A stretch of 64,000 nucleotides of DNA from Ophiosphaerella korrae (Eukaryota; Ascomycota; Dothideomycetes; Pleosporales; Phaeosphaeriaceae), in contig JALNQF010000013.1 in NCBI GenBank assembly GCA_028456385.1, forward strand, positions 248,001-312,000. The letters run 5' to 3'. Below are positions 1 to 11,106 of this stretch, piece by piece. A model generated the notes under the pieces. That model had not been told where the DNA came from. It ran no database searches and saw only the letters and a program-made list of their open reading frames with translations. The translations under genes were made by a program, and so were the position numbers. Every line of letters starts with the position of its first letter. Position 1 is the stretch's first letter.

Positions 1-1244
1 GGCAGCTCTTGGGCTTTCTCTCCTCTGGCTCTACACTTCACAGTAACAACAACATTCCTGCGCCTGAAATGTACTGTACCTACATGTCACGCCTGCTGCT
101 CAACGTTCGCTACTCAAGCTCTCTCTTGCACATGCGCTGCCAAATCGCTCCTGCCATGATTGACTCATCGCCCAGCTATATTGAACGCTGTCCTAAGGAC
201 ATTCTACACTCAAATGGAGTCCCGCACATTCACTTTGAATAGCTCTTAGAGTATGATTGCTTCTTGTTGCAAGAGAACAACTGCGCGAGGTTAAGAGACA
301 GACAGAAAAACCCCTGAGTAATTCCATCTTCCTTGATACAGAACTCACTATTTGGGCACACAAATCATGGTTTGCAATACTTTTGCTGCGCTGCAAATGT
401 TAAATTTACTTTACAATCTTGTATAGGAACATCTACAGTCGTTGTTCGCGAATCTATGCCCAGATGCCCAGCTGATCTGCCCAGCAAAAAATCGTACTAT
501 ACGCCAAGCGACACCGAGACGAGGTTAATTCTGGGATCTAGTTATGCAAACCAGATTACCGAAAGGAACTTGGTAGATCGTCGCCATGGATAGATAGAAA
601 TCATGGCCTGATCTCTGCAGATGCTCCCATACCCCATGGAGATTTAAAGAGCAAGATTGGGGAGCACCTTGTGAAGATGATCCTGGCGACACAATCTGTT
701 AGAATGCACAAGCGTAACTGACCAAAAAGGCAGCAGGTCTCTACACAAGCATAGCAGCTTCGCCTAGAACGAGTTGTTCAAGTATCGATACGCCGTTCGC
801 ACCAGCTCGCGATGCTGTCGCGTTCGTCTAGCACCCAGCTTCATAAATCAAACTTTCATATTTCAACCGATTCGCTGCTACCTCTGATCAAAAACAAACA
901 CGTTCCAATCTTTCGGCGAGCCACATTCAGTCCGGGCACATTACAATCAGTTTCACCGCCCGTCTATCCACTTCAGCGTATATTTCAGCCCCAGCTTAGA
1001 AACACATAATTGAGGGGAAGTGTCGCATTGTGCATCGGTATTACCATGTTTCGCCGGGTTTTGTGTCGATAGCCGACCAGAAACAACACGATGACAGCCG
1101 CCACCAATGCCAAAAGTAAATGAACGTTTGGCTGTATAACATGCAGACCTGTTCATTAGTCACAAAGAAGATCGCAGCTCGTGTTTCTGTTGACCAGGCT
1201 TACCAAGTTCAACCAGAAGCTCAAAAAATGCAAAAAGGAACAAG
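1..1244. other. Gene-free left edge
   Basis: No reading frame here looks like protein; the open frames are short, overlap on both strands and carry no recognisable domain. No repeat or RNA gene was seen up to the tRNA that follows. Confidence 0.4.
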
Positions 1245-1332
1245 TGACTCAGCCGAGGTTTGAACTCGGGACCTTCAGTGTCCAACGGTCAAATTGTTAG
1301 ACTGACGTGATAACCAACTACACCACCGAGCC
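1245..1332 (-). tRNA. tRNA-Val (anticodon AAC) with a 14-nt intron
   Basis: The minus strand folds as a full cloverleaf. The acceptor stem pairs GGCTCGG with CTGAGTC using two G-U pairs. The anticodon stem is TCAGT/ACTGA with loop CTAACAC, giving anticodon AAC for valine. The T arm is CCGAG-TTCAAAC-CTCGG and the discriminator base is A. The loop is interrupted after position 37, the canonical site for nuclear tRNA introns, by 14 nt; the mature tRNA is 74 nt. CCA is not encoded, as usual in eukaryotes. The downstream flank (minus strand) is A/T-rich but I see no long T run used as terminator. Confidence 0.95.
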
Positions 1333-1845
1333 AGATTTGTCTATAGGAAATTAAATCAACTAATCTGAATATATTCGTAGCAAGCAAATAGCGAGCTCGT
1401 TGACATTTGCTCTATATGAGACAAATGCATCATGAATAAATCGAAATACCTTTTGCAAAGTTTACGAAAGAAAATAATGGGGTTAATGTTCCCCTCTCGG
1501 AACTGCGTAGCCAACACCATACTTTCAAACTGTCGGAGACGCTGCATTCCTTAGAGAATCAAATAGCACATGGAGGAATGCTCATATAGACGGAAGGCGT
1601 TTCTCAACGAGAGAAAGAACATCGGCAGCAGTTGTAGCACCTGTGGAATTCGATGCGATCGACCCAGTGATTTCTCGGATTGACACGCACCTATCTGTCA
1701 GCGTATTAAACTAGATCTTAGATCGATCGATCCCGATGGAAAATGCGGGCCAATTACGATGTATCACGGACCCTGCAGAACAATTACAAAGGAAGATAAT
1801 CCCAATTTTCAAGGCAAAAAGATCTGAACACCTTGTTATATTACT

Positions 1846-2840
1846 ATGATCACAGTCGCAGTCGCAGGAGGATCATCCCCTGGCCTCGGCCGCTCTATCA
1901 TCACGGCAATCCGTCAACATCCCAACCACCTCACCGCGGTCGTGTTATCCCGCGAAAACTCCTCAATTCCATCATGGCTCCAAGAAACAAGTATCGAAGT
2001 CCGCAAAGTCGATTACAACTCAGAAGACTCACTATATGCTGCATTACAGGGTGTTCATACCATACATCTCCTTTCCCTTCTTCCAATCGTCCCTAATCGA
2101 TATAGGTCATATGCGTGCTTCTTGCATCCGATGGCACCTGGGAGAGCACTCAAACAAACCTCCTTAACGCCAGTCTCCGTGCAGGAGTATCTCGCTTCGC
2201 GCCAGCAGAGTTCGGGCTGGGAACCGCAGCTGGTCATCGCATCGACATGTTCCACCCCCCACTAGCTGTCATGGCCTTATTGCGCGACGCAAAAGCGAAG
2301 AACCCCGAGTTTGAGTATGCGGGATTTCACGTCGGGCTTTTTATGAACTATTTGGGCTATGGCGCGCCGGATACTGAGGCTGCAACACATGGGATGAGAG
2401 ATACGTGGGTGTTTGTATGGGATGTGGCCAGAATGAGTGCGGCTATTCCGCTGACGAAGGATGGCCAAGTACCGACCATGAGCCTGACAGAGATTGGCGA
2501 CGTTGGGCGGTTTGTAGCTGCGGCGTGTCTGTTGCCTAAAGGAAGTTGGAAAGAGGATTTTGGCATGGTGGGTGAAACAATCAGGTTGGATGATGTTGTG
2601 AAGTTGATTGAGGAGGTAAGGGGTAGAAAGATGACAGTTACATACCGTGCTTATGAGCAGATTGAAAAAGAAGAAAGAGAAGAGGAAGTGGTGTATCCAA
2701 ATAAATTTTGGCTGCAGATTGAGCTTTTAGTGGGGCGGGACACGGTTGGGGAAGGCATCGTACGGCCTGTCGTAAATCAATTGTGTCCTGAGGTGAAGCC
2801 CTTATCGGTCAAAGAATATCTGGAAAAGTTCTGGGGATAA
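1846..2840 (+). CDS. NmrA-like / isoflavone-reductase-like NAD(P)-binding protein
   Basis: Predicted Rossmann-fold oxidoreductase or redox-sensing regulator of the NmrA/isoflavone reductase family. The N-terminus is a beta strand plus the glycine-rich loop AGGSSPGLGR. The second exon has the family blocks SRFAPAEFG, the substrate-side stretch YAGFHVGLFMNYLG and the C-terminal VKEYLEKFWG. Two frames must be joined between about 2050 and 2106. The acceptor is clear: CTAAT branch then ATATAG ending at 2105. The donor is a problem. Family spacing wants the exon to end at 2061 (..GVHT), but the next bases are ATACAT, not GT. An AT-AG intron 2062-2105 (44 nt) gives 316 aa; a weak GTTCAT donor at 2053 gives 313 aa and loses three residues. 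Substrate is unknown. Either the site is spliced unusually or the allele is damaged. Confidence 0.8.
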
Positions 2841-3773
2841 TGGTGTCTACCTCTTGGTAAACTGAAAAAGTGAGAAAATGAATCTCCATATATTCATGTT
2901 AGATGTATACAATAGATTGTGTACTACCAAATATTATATCTAAGAACCTTATATTATTCTGGCAATTTTTATAGATACCTTGAAAGAAGGTTATAGGTAC
3001 CTTGCCATCGCCTAGCTGCTTGCGTCTCAAGTAGCCAAAGCCCTACTTTTCCAGCCAACTGAGAGCCTACCATTTCGCAAAATGCATCCCAACCGGGAAG
3101 AAAATACTGGTATAACTTTGGGGGAAAAAAAAATAATGTCACCTCTATTTTCAAGTGAAAATATAGAATATTTTGCCATTTTGTAAGTACTATTTGCAAG
3201 TACTACTTGCAAACACAAATATCATAGTATGATATGATCAGGTATAAATGTACCACAATATGATAATTCCACCCAAAACTATAAGTCTAGACGTCGTTTA
3301 AATTTCTAGGATTTTCTGAAAGAAAATCAGAAGTTGAAGAAAGACAGTAATCTGATGAAGTAAAAAACCCTGCCCAGGAAAGACAAGTATTTGAGTATAG
3401 TATGGGCCTTTATTATGCGCGCTTTTCTTGTCCAACTCTGCGATCACATTCAGCACCGCCATGTGGCTAACCTTGAATTCGAATTTGTCTTTAAATCCTG
3501 ATGTCTGTGCAAGAGCGCAACAAATCAATTCAGTCCAACTCACAAAACTTACAGTATGTTAAAGCCAACTACAAACTTAGACTTGCACAAAGACACAATG
3601 GAGAGCTCATACTCGGCGTAATCACATAATCCGCGTTAATCGGGTATCTATAAATGTATACAAGAAACAGAGGCTAGGCTATTGTCCATGCTAATCCTTT
3701 CCCTGTGTCACCCCCCCCCCCCCAAAAAAAAAAAAAAAAGAGATAATTTAAATGTGTATTTCTCCTCACTTTT
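2841..3773. other. AT-rich convergent intergenic region with homopolymer tracts
   Basis: It lies between the 3' ends of the NmrA-like gene and the pepsin-fold gene. It is AT-rich with no supported gene. A short imperfect duplication based on CAAGTACTA sits near 3183-3210. A run of 13 C (3711-3723) is followed directly by 16 A (3724-3739), 34 nt past the stop of the minus-strand gene, so this tract falls in its probable 3' UTR. Confidence 0.5.
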
Positions 3774-5481
3774 TCAAGCCCTCTTACTACTCCTCACCGA
3801 ATCCGATCCTGACCCCTCTACTTCCTGTGGCCTTTCCGTCCCATCCAACTCATGCGCGAAATGCGTGTTACTGTCTAATTCACTTCCTTGAGTATGCATC
3901 TCCGCCACATGATACCCATACTTTTCAATGGGGACAGCAGCGTTGTGACTTGTGAGCTCACTTCTAGGCTCGTGGTACACCGCGTGCTTACGACGCCATA
4001 ACACAAACGCAATGCCGGCAATGAGCCCGATACCAGCAACCACGCCGACTGCAATCCCAGCAATGACGCCGCCCGCGAGACCAGAGGAAGATGTCTTCTC
4101 AGCGCCAGCCGGTGCGCTAGGGGGTGTTGACGCGGCACTTGCGTCAAGAGGTGCAACGCATTTGTTCTTGGTATCAAAGGCCATAATTTTGGCCGGGGCG
4201 GGTTTGGGTTGCGCTTCGGCGAGTGTGAATTCATTGTTGTCGTGGTTCACCATGAGGTATGCGGAGGAGAAGAATAAGCCGCCGATTCGTGGCATCATGG
4301 TGTCGCCTGGTGCGATGCGGACGATGGGGATTTGTTTGACGTCGGTTTTGCTTTGGACGAAGCCTCCTCGCTCGATGTAGTGTTCGTTGAATAGGAGTTG
4401 TTCGTTGGGTATAGTGACTGTTAGGGCGTTGTTGATTGTTATAGACATGTTACCACTGTAAGTGCTATGTTTCGATTAGCATGTGCTAATGGTTATGCAG
4501 AATGAAACACTCACGCAGTTGCAGGCTTGACAATTGTAGTATTCCAGAGGTAATTTGTTGAGCTGCCATTTCTCCATGGGTAAAATTCGACGCCCATTAT
4601 GGACTGTATCGGATCCCAGTATTGAGCAGGGATGGTCATGATGTTGGAAGTTGCCATGTTGACGCACACTCTCAAATCTGGCAAACCATCCCAAGCATCT
4701 CGCGCGCCGCCTCCACGGGTTTGTAAACCAATGCTGGTGATGTTGACGATAATGCCCTCCTTGCATTTAGCATCCTCCGTGAAGGGCAGGGTAATATTAC
4801 GCGAATCGCCGATGATGCCTTGATCGTAGCCTCCTAGTGTCAAAGATCCATCTCGCGGTTCTTTAGTAACCTCATTGCCCCAGAAGAACGAATACGACCT
4901 CGATGATATCTCGGAACTATCGGCCAATTTTTTCAAAAACGTGGAGGATCTAGCGAGACCCAATTCGCCGAGCTGGGTAAATGGTTCATTATCAAAAGTA
5001 TGAAGAGCGAACTCGAACTGGGATAATGTGGTGTTATCGGCCAATTTTACGTCGTCTTTCGTCCAGTTCGCGACGGTGTTATCGAGAACATGAGGTACCA
5101 TGTTGGAGATATTGTTCTTCGTCTCTGATGATGATCGATCATATAATCCGCCGCGGTAAGAAGCACACGATAACGTCGTCGTCCAATTGGGGCACAACCC
5201 GCCCGGGCCCCAAAGATATGTATCACCATACCAGCTGAACTGTTTGTAAGAAAATGCACTTCGATCGACAAACAGAGGGATACTGACGCGCTGGGCACAA
5301 GACTTAGGCTCTGAGGATTTGGCCCACCAACTTGCCAAGACACTCCTCGAGCTTCTCCATTAGTTGAGAGGCGATTGTTTTTAAACGGAAGAGACAGTGC
5401 GCGCGGTTGACAGTCAGCACCGAAGGCAGACCATATTAAAGTAGCGAAAGACAGTAGGAAATACACAGAGCAAAAAGCCAT
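3774..5481 (-). CDS. Pepsin-fold (A1-like) type I membrane protein, probably non-catalytic
   Basis: Three exons: 5288-5481, 4515-5234 and 3774-4455, with introns of 53 and 59 nt (donors GTCAGT and GTGAGT; acceptors TTCAG and TTACAG). Phases agree and give 531 aa. The order is a signal peptide (start MAFCSVYFLLSF), an extracellular pepsin-like region with many N-glycosylation sequons, a Ser/Ala/Pro linker, one membrane helix near residues 420-447 rich in Gly/Ala/Ile, a basic stop-transfer (WRRKH) and a cytosolic tail of about 65 residues. Family blocks such as SCASYRGGLYD, SYSFFWG and DGSLTLGGYD match fungal A1-like proteins. The usual catalytic DTG and DSG motifs are absent: the first site reads near SAWYGDTYLW, the second TIPAQYWD. 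A sensing or structural role at the cell surface is inference. An upstream in-frame ATG at 5508 would add nine residues before a weaker signal peptide. Confidence 0.8.
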
Positions 5482-6303
5482 GGTACCAAACGACGATCCT
5501 GACCACAAATCGAAAGCACAAAAAGTCCCAGGTTTCTGGGAACTCGTGGGTAGTCACACAAATAAGGCCCTCATATCGTGGACCCCTTGCTGTCGGGCGT
5601 AACCAGGCGTAAGGATTCATGGACTAATAATCAGCGAACCACGAACGTTGACGCCCGGTAATTTTGGGGGCCGCTGTCGCGGAAGATCCCCAGCCTCATT
5701 CTGTCTAATGATTTTATTGCGCTAGGACCAGAACGGTGCCCATCTCGTTGGCGCCATCATCTCGAATAGACGAAACGGGTGTGGCGCAATGACCAGATCA
5801 CGGCAATGTCGAGAAAAAGGGCTGAATTTCTAAGCGATGCTCAAGCTGGGTCCACTAGATGACGCTAGAAACTGGTCTTTTTGAGGCTTATCTTACGAAG
5901 AAGCAACTATCCACGATACTCGGGGGTCCTGTTGTCAAATCCTCTTGAGGATGGTGTGTTTGAAATACCAATGGGAATTTTAGGTTTCCCACTGCCTCGA
6001 TTCGGCTTGCCCCTGCTTGGCAAGCCACTTGTATTGGAAATGCACTCTGTGACACCTGGTGCCAAATCAACGCCATGACGACCCGATATCACAGCTTTTC
6101 CAATCGCTTGCAAGACATGTCAGTACTTGAAACAATAAATACATGCATAACTAGATGCAATGCGCTACACCGCAAATATTGCGATGTTTTCGTAGCATCT
6201 AACCACAATCCCAGGGAGCACGCACGTGTTTTAGTTGATGCTGGGAAGGTCGCAACGTATGCGCATTGCGATATACAGTTCCAGCAAATGCGATCTCTTT
6301 GCC
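5482..6303. other. Intergenic region upstream of the pepsin-fold gene
   Basis: This 0.8 kb lies between the start of the pepsin-fold gene and the 3' end of the metallo-hydrolase gene, both on the minus strand. It should hold the promoter of the former. Short open frames overlap on both strands and show no domain. Confidence 0.4.
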
Positions 6304-7467
6304 TCAGTACAGCGTAGCTTCCAGCTTGGTAAAATCGTCAACAAGCTTATCCTCCCTCCATACACTGTTTACATACATCTGACGCCCAGGTTTACTGTTT
6401 CTTGGCAGTTCATTCAGCCAGCCCCACTGCGCTTTCTCTTTCAAGCCTTCCTCTTTCCAACTATTCAAGTCCACATTCGGCTGGTAATTTAGAAATGGCA
6501 AAACTTCAAGCAGGGTTGGATCGTGCGCTATGCACACTAGCACATCAGGATGGTCATCAAAACGTTGTAGCTCCTTGATGCTTTGTGTTGCTTGCTCGCG
6601 ATCGAGATATGCCGACTGAGCAAATGATGTGACTTCGAAGAAGGGCGTAGTCTGTGCGACCTCAGATGTTGGCCCTGCTGGGTGTATTTCGGTAAAGAGC
6701 GAACAGGGGCATGGGTGGGGCAAGTGTTGATCTAGGTATGAGTTGGGCACGGGGTTTGGAAGCGGTATGGCAGATGACGGCCGAAAGCTACCCCCGAAAT
6801 GGCAGATGTCGCCACCGAGGAAGACAAATGTTGTTGGTGTTGTACGTGCTAGACCACATATGTGCCCTATCGCATGACCAGGGGTGTCGAGAAGATAGAA
6901 GGAGCCATCACCGAAGTAATCGTAAGCTCTGAAATTACCGATGCAGAAGTCGTCCGAAAAGACGACCTCGCGGATGTTGCGACTTTCAAAATTCGCATCT
7001 AGAAAAATGGCGTTCGGGTTAGTGGGGTAACCTGGCATGAAGTTCTCCTTGAAGCCAGGACCGACTACTATCTCGGTATTGGGATGGTACTTTTCTGGTG
7101 CTCCATGATGGTCCCAATGCCAGTGGCTCCAGACAGTTGCATTGAGCTCTTCAAGAGCAATGCCCGCTTCCTGCACGATTTCATGCACATCCTTCTCAAT
7201 CTTCAGTCCCTTGACGTTTAAGTTGAGCCTCTGTTTGATGTGGGGAGAAAAGTTCTCCACGTCCTTCCGTGAACCGCAATCAAAAAGGAGCTTCTGGCGC
7301 AAGGTGGGGTGCTCGATAATGAAAGTTATTGATGTCAGGTTTAGGATCTCGAAGCCGGGTATAATAGGTTGGATAAAGCCTTTGGAAAATACACATATCT
7401 GCGTCTTCGCGTCTATCGCGCGCAGTCTCACAACCGAGTTTGATGGAGGGAGGTCAACGGCAGCCAT
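6304..7467 (-). CDS. Metallo-beta-lactamase-fold hydrolase (lactonase-like)
   Basis: A single-exon gene of 387 aa. The zinc site is plain: HWHWDH at residues 115-120, TPGH at 195-198, GGDICH at 218-223 and a C-terminal AHDP near 330. The stretch LLFDCGSRKD near residues 60-69 is the usual beta-strand before the metal site. The arrangement resembles AttM/AiiA-type N-acyl-homoserine lactonases and related fungal hydrolases, so the enzyme probably opens a lactone or hydrolyses another ester or thioester. Substrate is not shown by sequence. No signal peptide or membrane segment is seen, so it is likely cytosolic. It is divergent from an MFS transporter gene 1.4 kb away; a joint uptake-degradation role is possible but only inferred. 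Confidence 0.88.
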   Translation of the reverse strand: MAAVDLPPSNSVVRLRAIDAKTQICVFSKGFIQPIIPGFEILNLTSITFIIEHPTLRQKLLFDCGSRKDVENFSPHIKQRLNLNVKGLKIEKDVHEIVQEAGIALEELNATVWSHWHWDHHGAPEKYHPNTEIVVGPGFKENFMPGYPTNPNAIFLDANFESRNIREVVFSDDFCIGNFRAYDYFGDGSFYLLDTPGHAIGHICGLARTTPTTFVFLGGDICHFGGSFRPSSAIPLPNPVPNSYLDQHLPHPCPCSLFTEIHPAGPTSEVAQTTPFFEVTSFAQSAYLDREQATQSIKELQRFDDHPDVLVCIAHDPTLLEVLPFLNYQPNVDLNSWKEEGLKEKAQWGWLNELPRNSKPGRQMYVNSVWREDKLVDDFTKLEATLY

Positions 7468-8867
7468 GCTCTAGATTTGTACGTCAACGTAGACATCTTG
7501 ACGGACGCCGACAATGTAGCGGCTATTAAAAAGAGTGCGGGGACTGATGGAAATGGCCCATGTAGCTAAGACAGGGGTCATCCGAATTATGGTGTCTTCT
7601 AATGGAGGGGTAGCATGGTGGTGCCTATCACAGATAAGAATACTAAAAGGCTATTGCTCCCTTCCACTGGCTGTTGCTGTCCAAGTCGTTTGTTTGCTGG
7701 CAGTCAGTGTCACTAACGGAATTGGGGCAGACTTGTGAGAAAGCACGAGAGTGAGATGTGGTTCTGATTGGCAAGCCGCCCCCCCATTAGCAGGGTTGGC
7801 GGCGGCAGTCAGAAAGGAGGGCCGGGGTAACAAACCGGATGGAATAGCAGAAAGTCGGTCTAACGTTGCATGCCGTGAATGAAGGTGGGATGCAGTTCGT
7901 TAGCAATGCAATATCGCGATTAGTTGCATGCCCAGGGTCGCAGTTCGCTGGCGTGAAAGTAGCGGTACCAACCAGGCGGGAAGCGGCGCGGAACAAGTGC
8001 CAATTAGACGAACTGACTAATTAGCCGCGCGTGTTGATGAGAACAGGCGTTGAGTTGTGCGGCTACCTGGGGAAGATAGCAAATAACAATGCTTTGAATT
8101 TTCCCTGAAGCCTTTGGACGGGCAGTAGATGAAGGAGGAATGGAGTGACCCATCTCTGCACAGTGCAGCATTATCTGCAGTGCTGAGTCCTTCGCTCCAC
8201 TAACAGCCTTTTGCGGCTGACACTAGCGGAACCTACGGATACGGACCGACACCTGCGTCGGCGAATTCCCAAGTGTGTGCATTAGGACTGTCAGATTCTT
8301 CCCTAGTATCCAGATCGTGTGTTTTCGTACTCGGTATTAAATGGAAGTGCACATAGAGGGCGTTTGATCCGCCTTTCTGGTCGTTTGCGGTGCAGGTAAA
8401 AGTCTACCTGATGTGCCCCAATCTGCTCTCCTCGTACTCGCCTCGGCGGCCGAGGTTTCGCTGTCGGCTGCAGATTACTTCCCCCTATTAGGCTCAGAGG
8501 CCGTCGCATGGAGAACGCCAGTCGACGTTCAATTCAAACGCCCCATTATTGTCCAAGAAAAACCACTTGCACATATGCTGTAGGCGGCATGGGCTGATAT
8601 CTGGTAGGTATATCTATCTCCAGTTTTGCCGCACAGGACAATGCTAGGGGCTGAAGGAGACGAGCACCTACCTAGTAACTTTGTTGACTCAACTTGGCGT
8701 GATCTAACTTGTAGCCTCCCTGCTAGTCGACTAAATTCCTACTCTCCCTTCCAGCACCGGTCTCCGCTGCCGCCACCAACCGTCGTGAGGTTCGTCCCGT
8801 TCGATTGCCTTCGCTTCAACTGCGCAAACCTTAATTCCTCCACGGTAGCATCACTGCGCTACTCAAG
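7468..8867. other. Divergent intergenic region, metallo-hydrolase / MFS
   Basis: A 1.4 kb space between two divergent starts. No supported gene. The last 100 bases before the MFS start are pyrimidine-rich (CCGCTGCCGCCACC and similar), typical of a fungal promoter or 5' UTR. Confidence 0.4.
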
Positions 8868-10462
8868 ATGCAGTACAGCGAAAAGGTGGTTGCGGAAACG
8901 ATGGCTGAGAGCCGCGGGGGCAGCCATGAGGGCAATCTCGAGTTTGCACCCCAGCCCAAGCAGTCTTACATCGTCAAACTCGACTTACGACTGATTCCTA
9001 TCCTGGGCGTCACCTATACTGTTTTGTTTCTCGACCGCACCAATAGTGCGTCTCCATTCCAGTAATATGACTGATTGAACTGCAATTGACACTTTTATGC
9101 AGTTGCCAATGCCAGGATCGAGGGCTTGGAGAAGAGCTTGAAAATGCCATCCAATGGATACAACACCGCCCTTTGGATCTTCTTCATCCCTTTCGTCTTG
9201 ATTGAAATCCCAAGCAATATGATTATGAGCATACCGCGTGTTAAACCGAACCTCTTTCTTGGTTGCAACATGCTCGTCCTTGGCATTGTCGCTACTTGTC
9301 AAGGCCTGACGGCTACCTACCAGGGTCTCTACGCTTTGCGCTTCCTCATGGGCATATTTGAGGCTACTTTACCCGCAGGTGAGTGTTTGTTGTCCGTGAC
9401 ATATTATACATGCTGATTGTACTAGGTGCTGCTCTGCTTGTTGCTGAGTACTACACACGCAAACAAGCTGCTTTTCGATTCGCCCTGTTCTTCACCTTTG
9501 GTACCTTGGGACCGTGTATTAGCGGCCTGTTGGCATATGGAATCCGCAACATGAATGGCATTCAAGGTAAAGAGGGCTGGAGATGGATCTTCATTCTTGA
9601 GGGTCTCCTGACAATATTCATCTCTTTCTTCGTCTTCATCTTCGTTCCAGCATTTCCAGAGAACACGAAGATTCTCAATCCGGAGGAGAAGAAGCACTTG
9701 CTTGAGACATTGCGACTTGATAAGGGTGATCAGAAGATCGATGTTAAGGGAACCAACTGGTTCAAGGTCATTTGCGATTACAAGATTTTGTTCCCGTAAG
9801 GTCTCTGTCTCACATTTCATTCATCTGCTAACGCAGACAGGACCCTTATGTTTTTCTGTTGCGACATGACTGCCGCAAGTATGTCATCGTTCATTCCTAC
9901 AATCTTGACCGAGCTCGGGTGGAAGGCCGCCAAGGCGCAAGCCATGTCAATTCCAATTTGGCTCTGCGGATTAGTTTTCCAGCTCGTCGGCGCCTTCATC
10001 TCTGGTCGCGCAGGCTGGCGCTTTCCTTTTATTCTTCTCGCCATCCTCTGTGTACTAGTCGGCTGGATCATCAATATCGTGTACTCTGAAGGCAAAGGCG
10101 TCACGGCTGCCATGCGCTACTTCAGTTTGTTCTGCATGAGTACAGGTACTTTCATCCAGATGAGTCTGACGACTGCCTGGCTGGTTAACAATCTGCGCGG
10201 TCGGGCTAGCATCGCTGTTGGCACAGCCATCATTCTAGGTATTGGAAACTGCGCGAACTTCGTGGCCACCAACGTCTTCATTAAGAAGGAAGCGCCGCAC
10301 TACCCCACGGCGTTCAGAACAGGCCTAGGACTCACTATTGTAGGTGCAGTCTTTTGCGTAATCTATGTCGGTATCCTCTGGAACCACAACCAGAAGCTGG
10401 CGAAGAAGAGGCGCGAGGAGAGCGGGGAGGACAATCAGATAGAGTATAGGTATCAGTACTGA
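8868..10462 (+). CDS. MFS transporter, allantoate permease (Dal5) type
   Basis: Exons 8868-9045, 9103-9378, 9426-9795 and 9841-10462; introns of 57, 47 and 45 nt with GTGCGT, GTGAGT and GTAAGG donors. The joined frame is 481 aa, normal for the anion:cation symporter (Dal5/Tna1) branch of the major facilitator superfamily. The intron-1 junction restores FLDRTNIANAR, the hallmark at the end of helix 1 in this family. GIFEATLPAG follows in helix 4 and GWRWIFILEG at the loop before helix 6. A central cytosolic loop precedes the second six-helix half, which starts near TLMFFCCDMTAASM. The C-terminal tail is short and charged. The role is probably uptake of an organic anion or vitamin-like solute (allantoate, nicotinate, biotin precursors) at the plasma membrane; the substrate cannot be told from sequence. 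Confidence 0.92.
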
Positions 10463-11106
10463 GATGCAATTGCGTATAAGTGGAAGGTCAATGAGGTCAG
10501 GATTAGCTTATGTGAGATCACACTCAGACCGGGAGCAAGGGGGCTCCTCTCTTCTTAGACCGATCCACGGATTCGGGTCACAGGACTAGGCTATTTTGGG
10601 AACATATTACCAGTACATATTGGTCCCACATTGCATTTCTTGCTACATGTTATCGACAAATAACGTGTGGTGGTATGTGATCTCTAATTCAATTTCTGTT
10701 CCGCCAATGTAATAGCTCTTTCTTATATCTCTGCGTAGTCCCCAATACTTCTCATTTGTTCTTTGATAGAATAGCTTTGCATGTTCTTCACATGATTATA
10801 ACGCTATTATGTTCCCTTGCGGGTAAGTTTAGTTATGCGAGTCGTAAAAGCTATACAGTGTTCAGCCCTCTGTATCAACTAGTTTTGATGATATACATTG
10901 CATCTTCATTAGTCAAGTCCTAAAGTGAGCGTAGCTAGGACTTCGGGGTGATGATGTCTATAATGCACCGTCACACATGCTTGAGAATAACTAAACACCA
11001 GTAATGATGTAGAGCGAAAGAAAAAAAAAGGATATTAGATTACCAGGCATTGGAACTAATTACAACTGGATGTGATTAAGGCTCGGTTTACACTTCAAGC
11101 GTAGCA
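10463..11106. other. Convergent 3' intergenic region
   Basis: A 0.64 kb space between the 3' ends of the MFS and oxalate decarboxylase genes. It is AT-rich and carries no supported gene or repeat. Confidence 0.4.
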
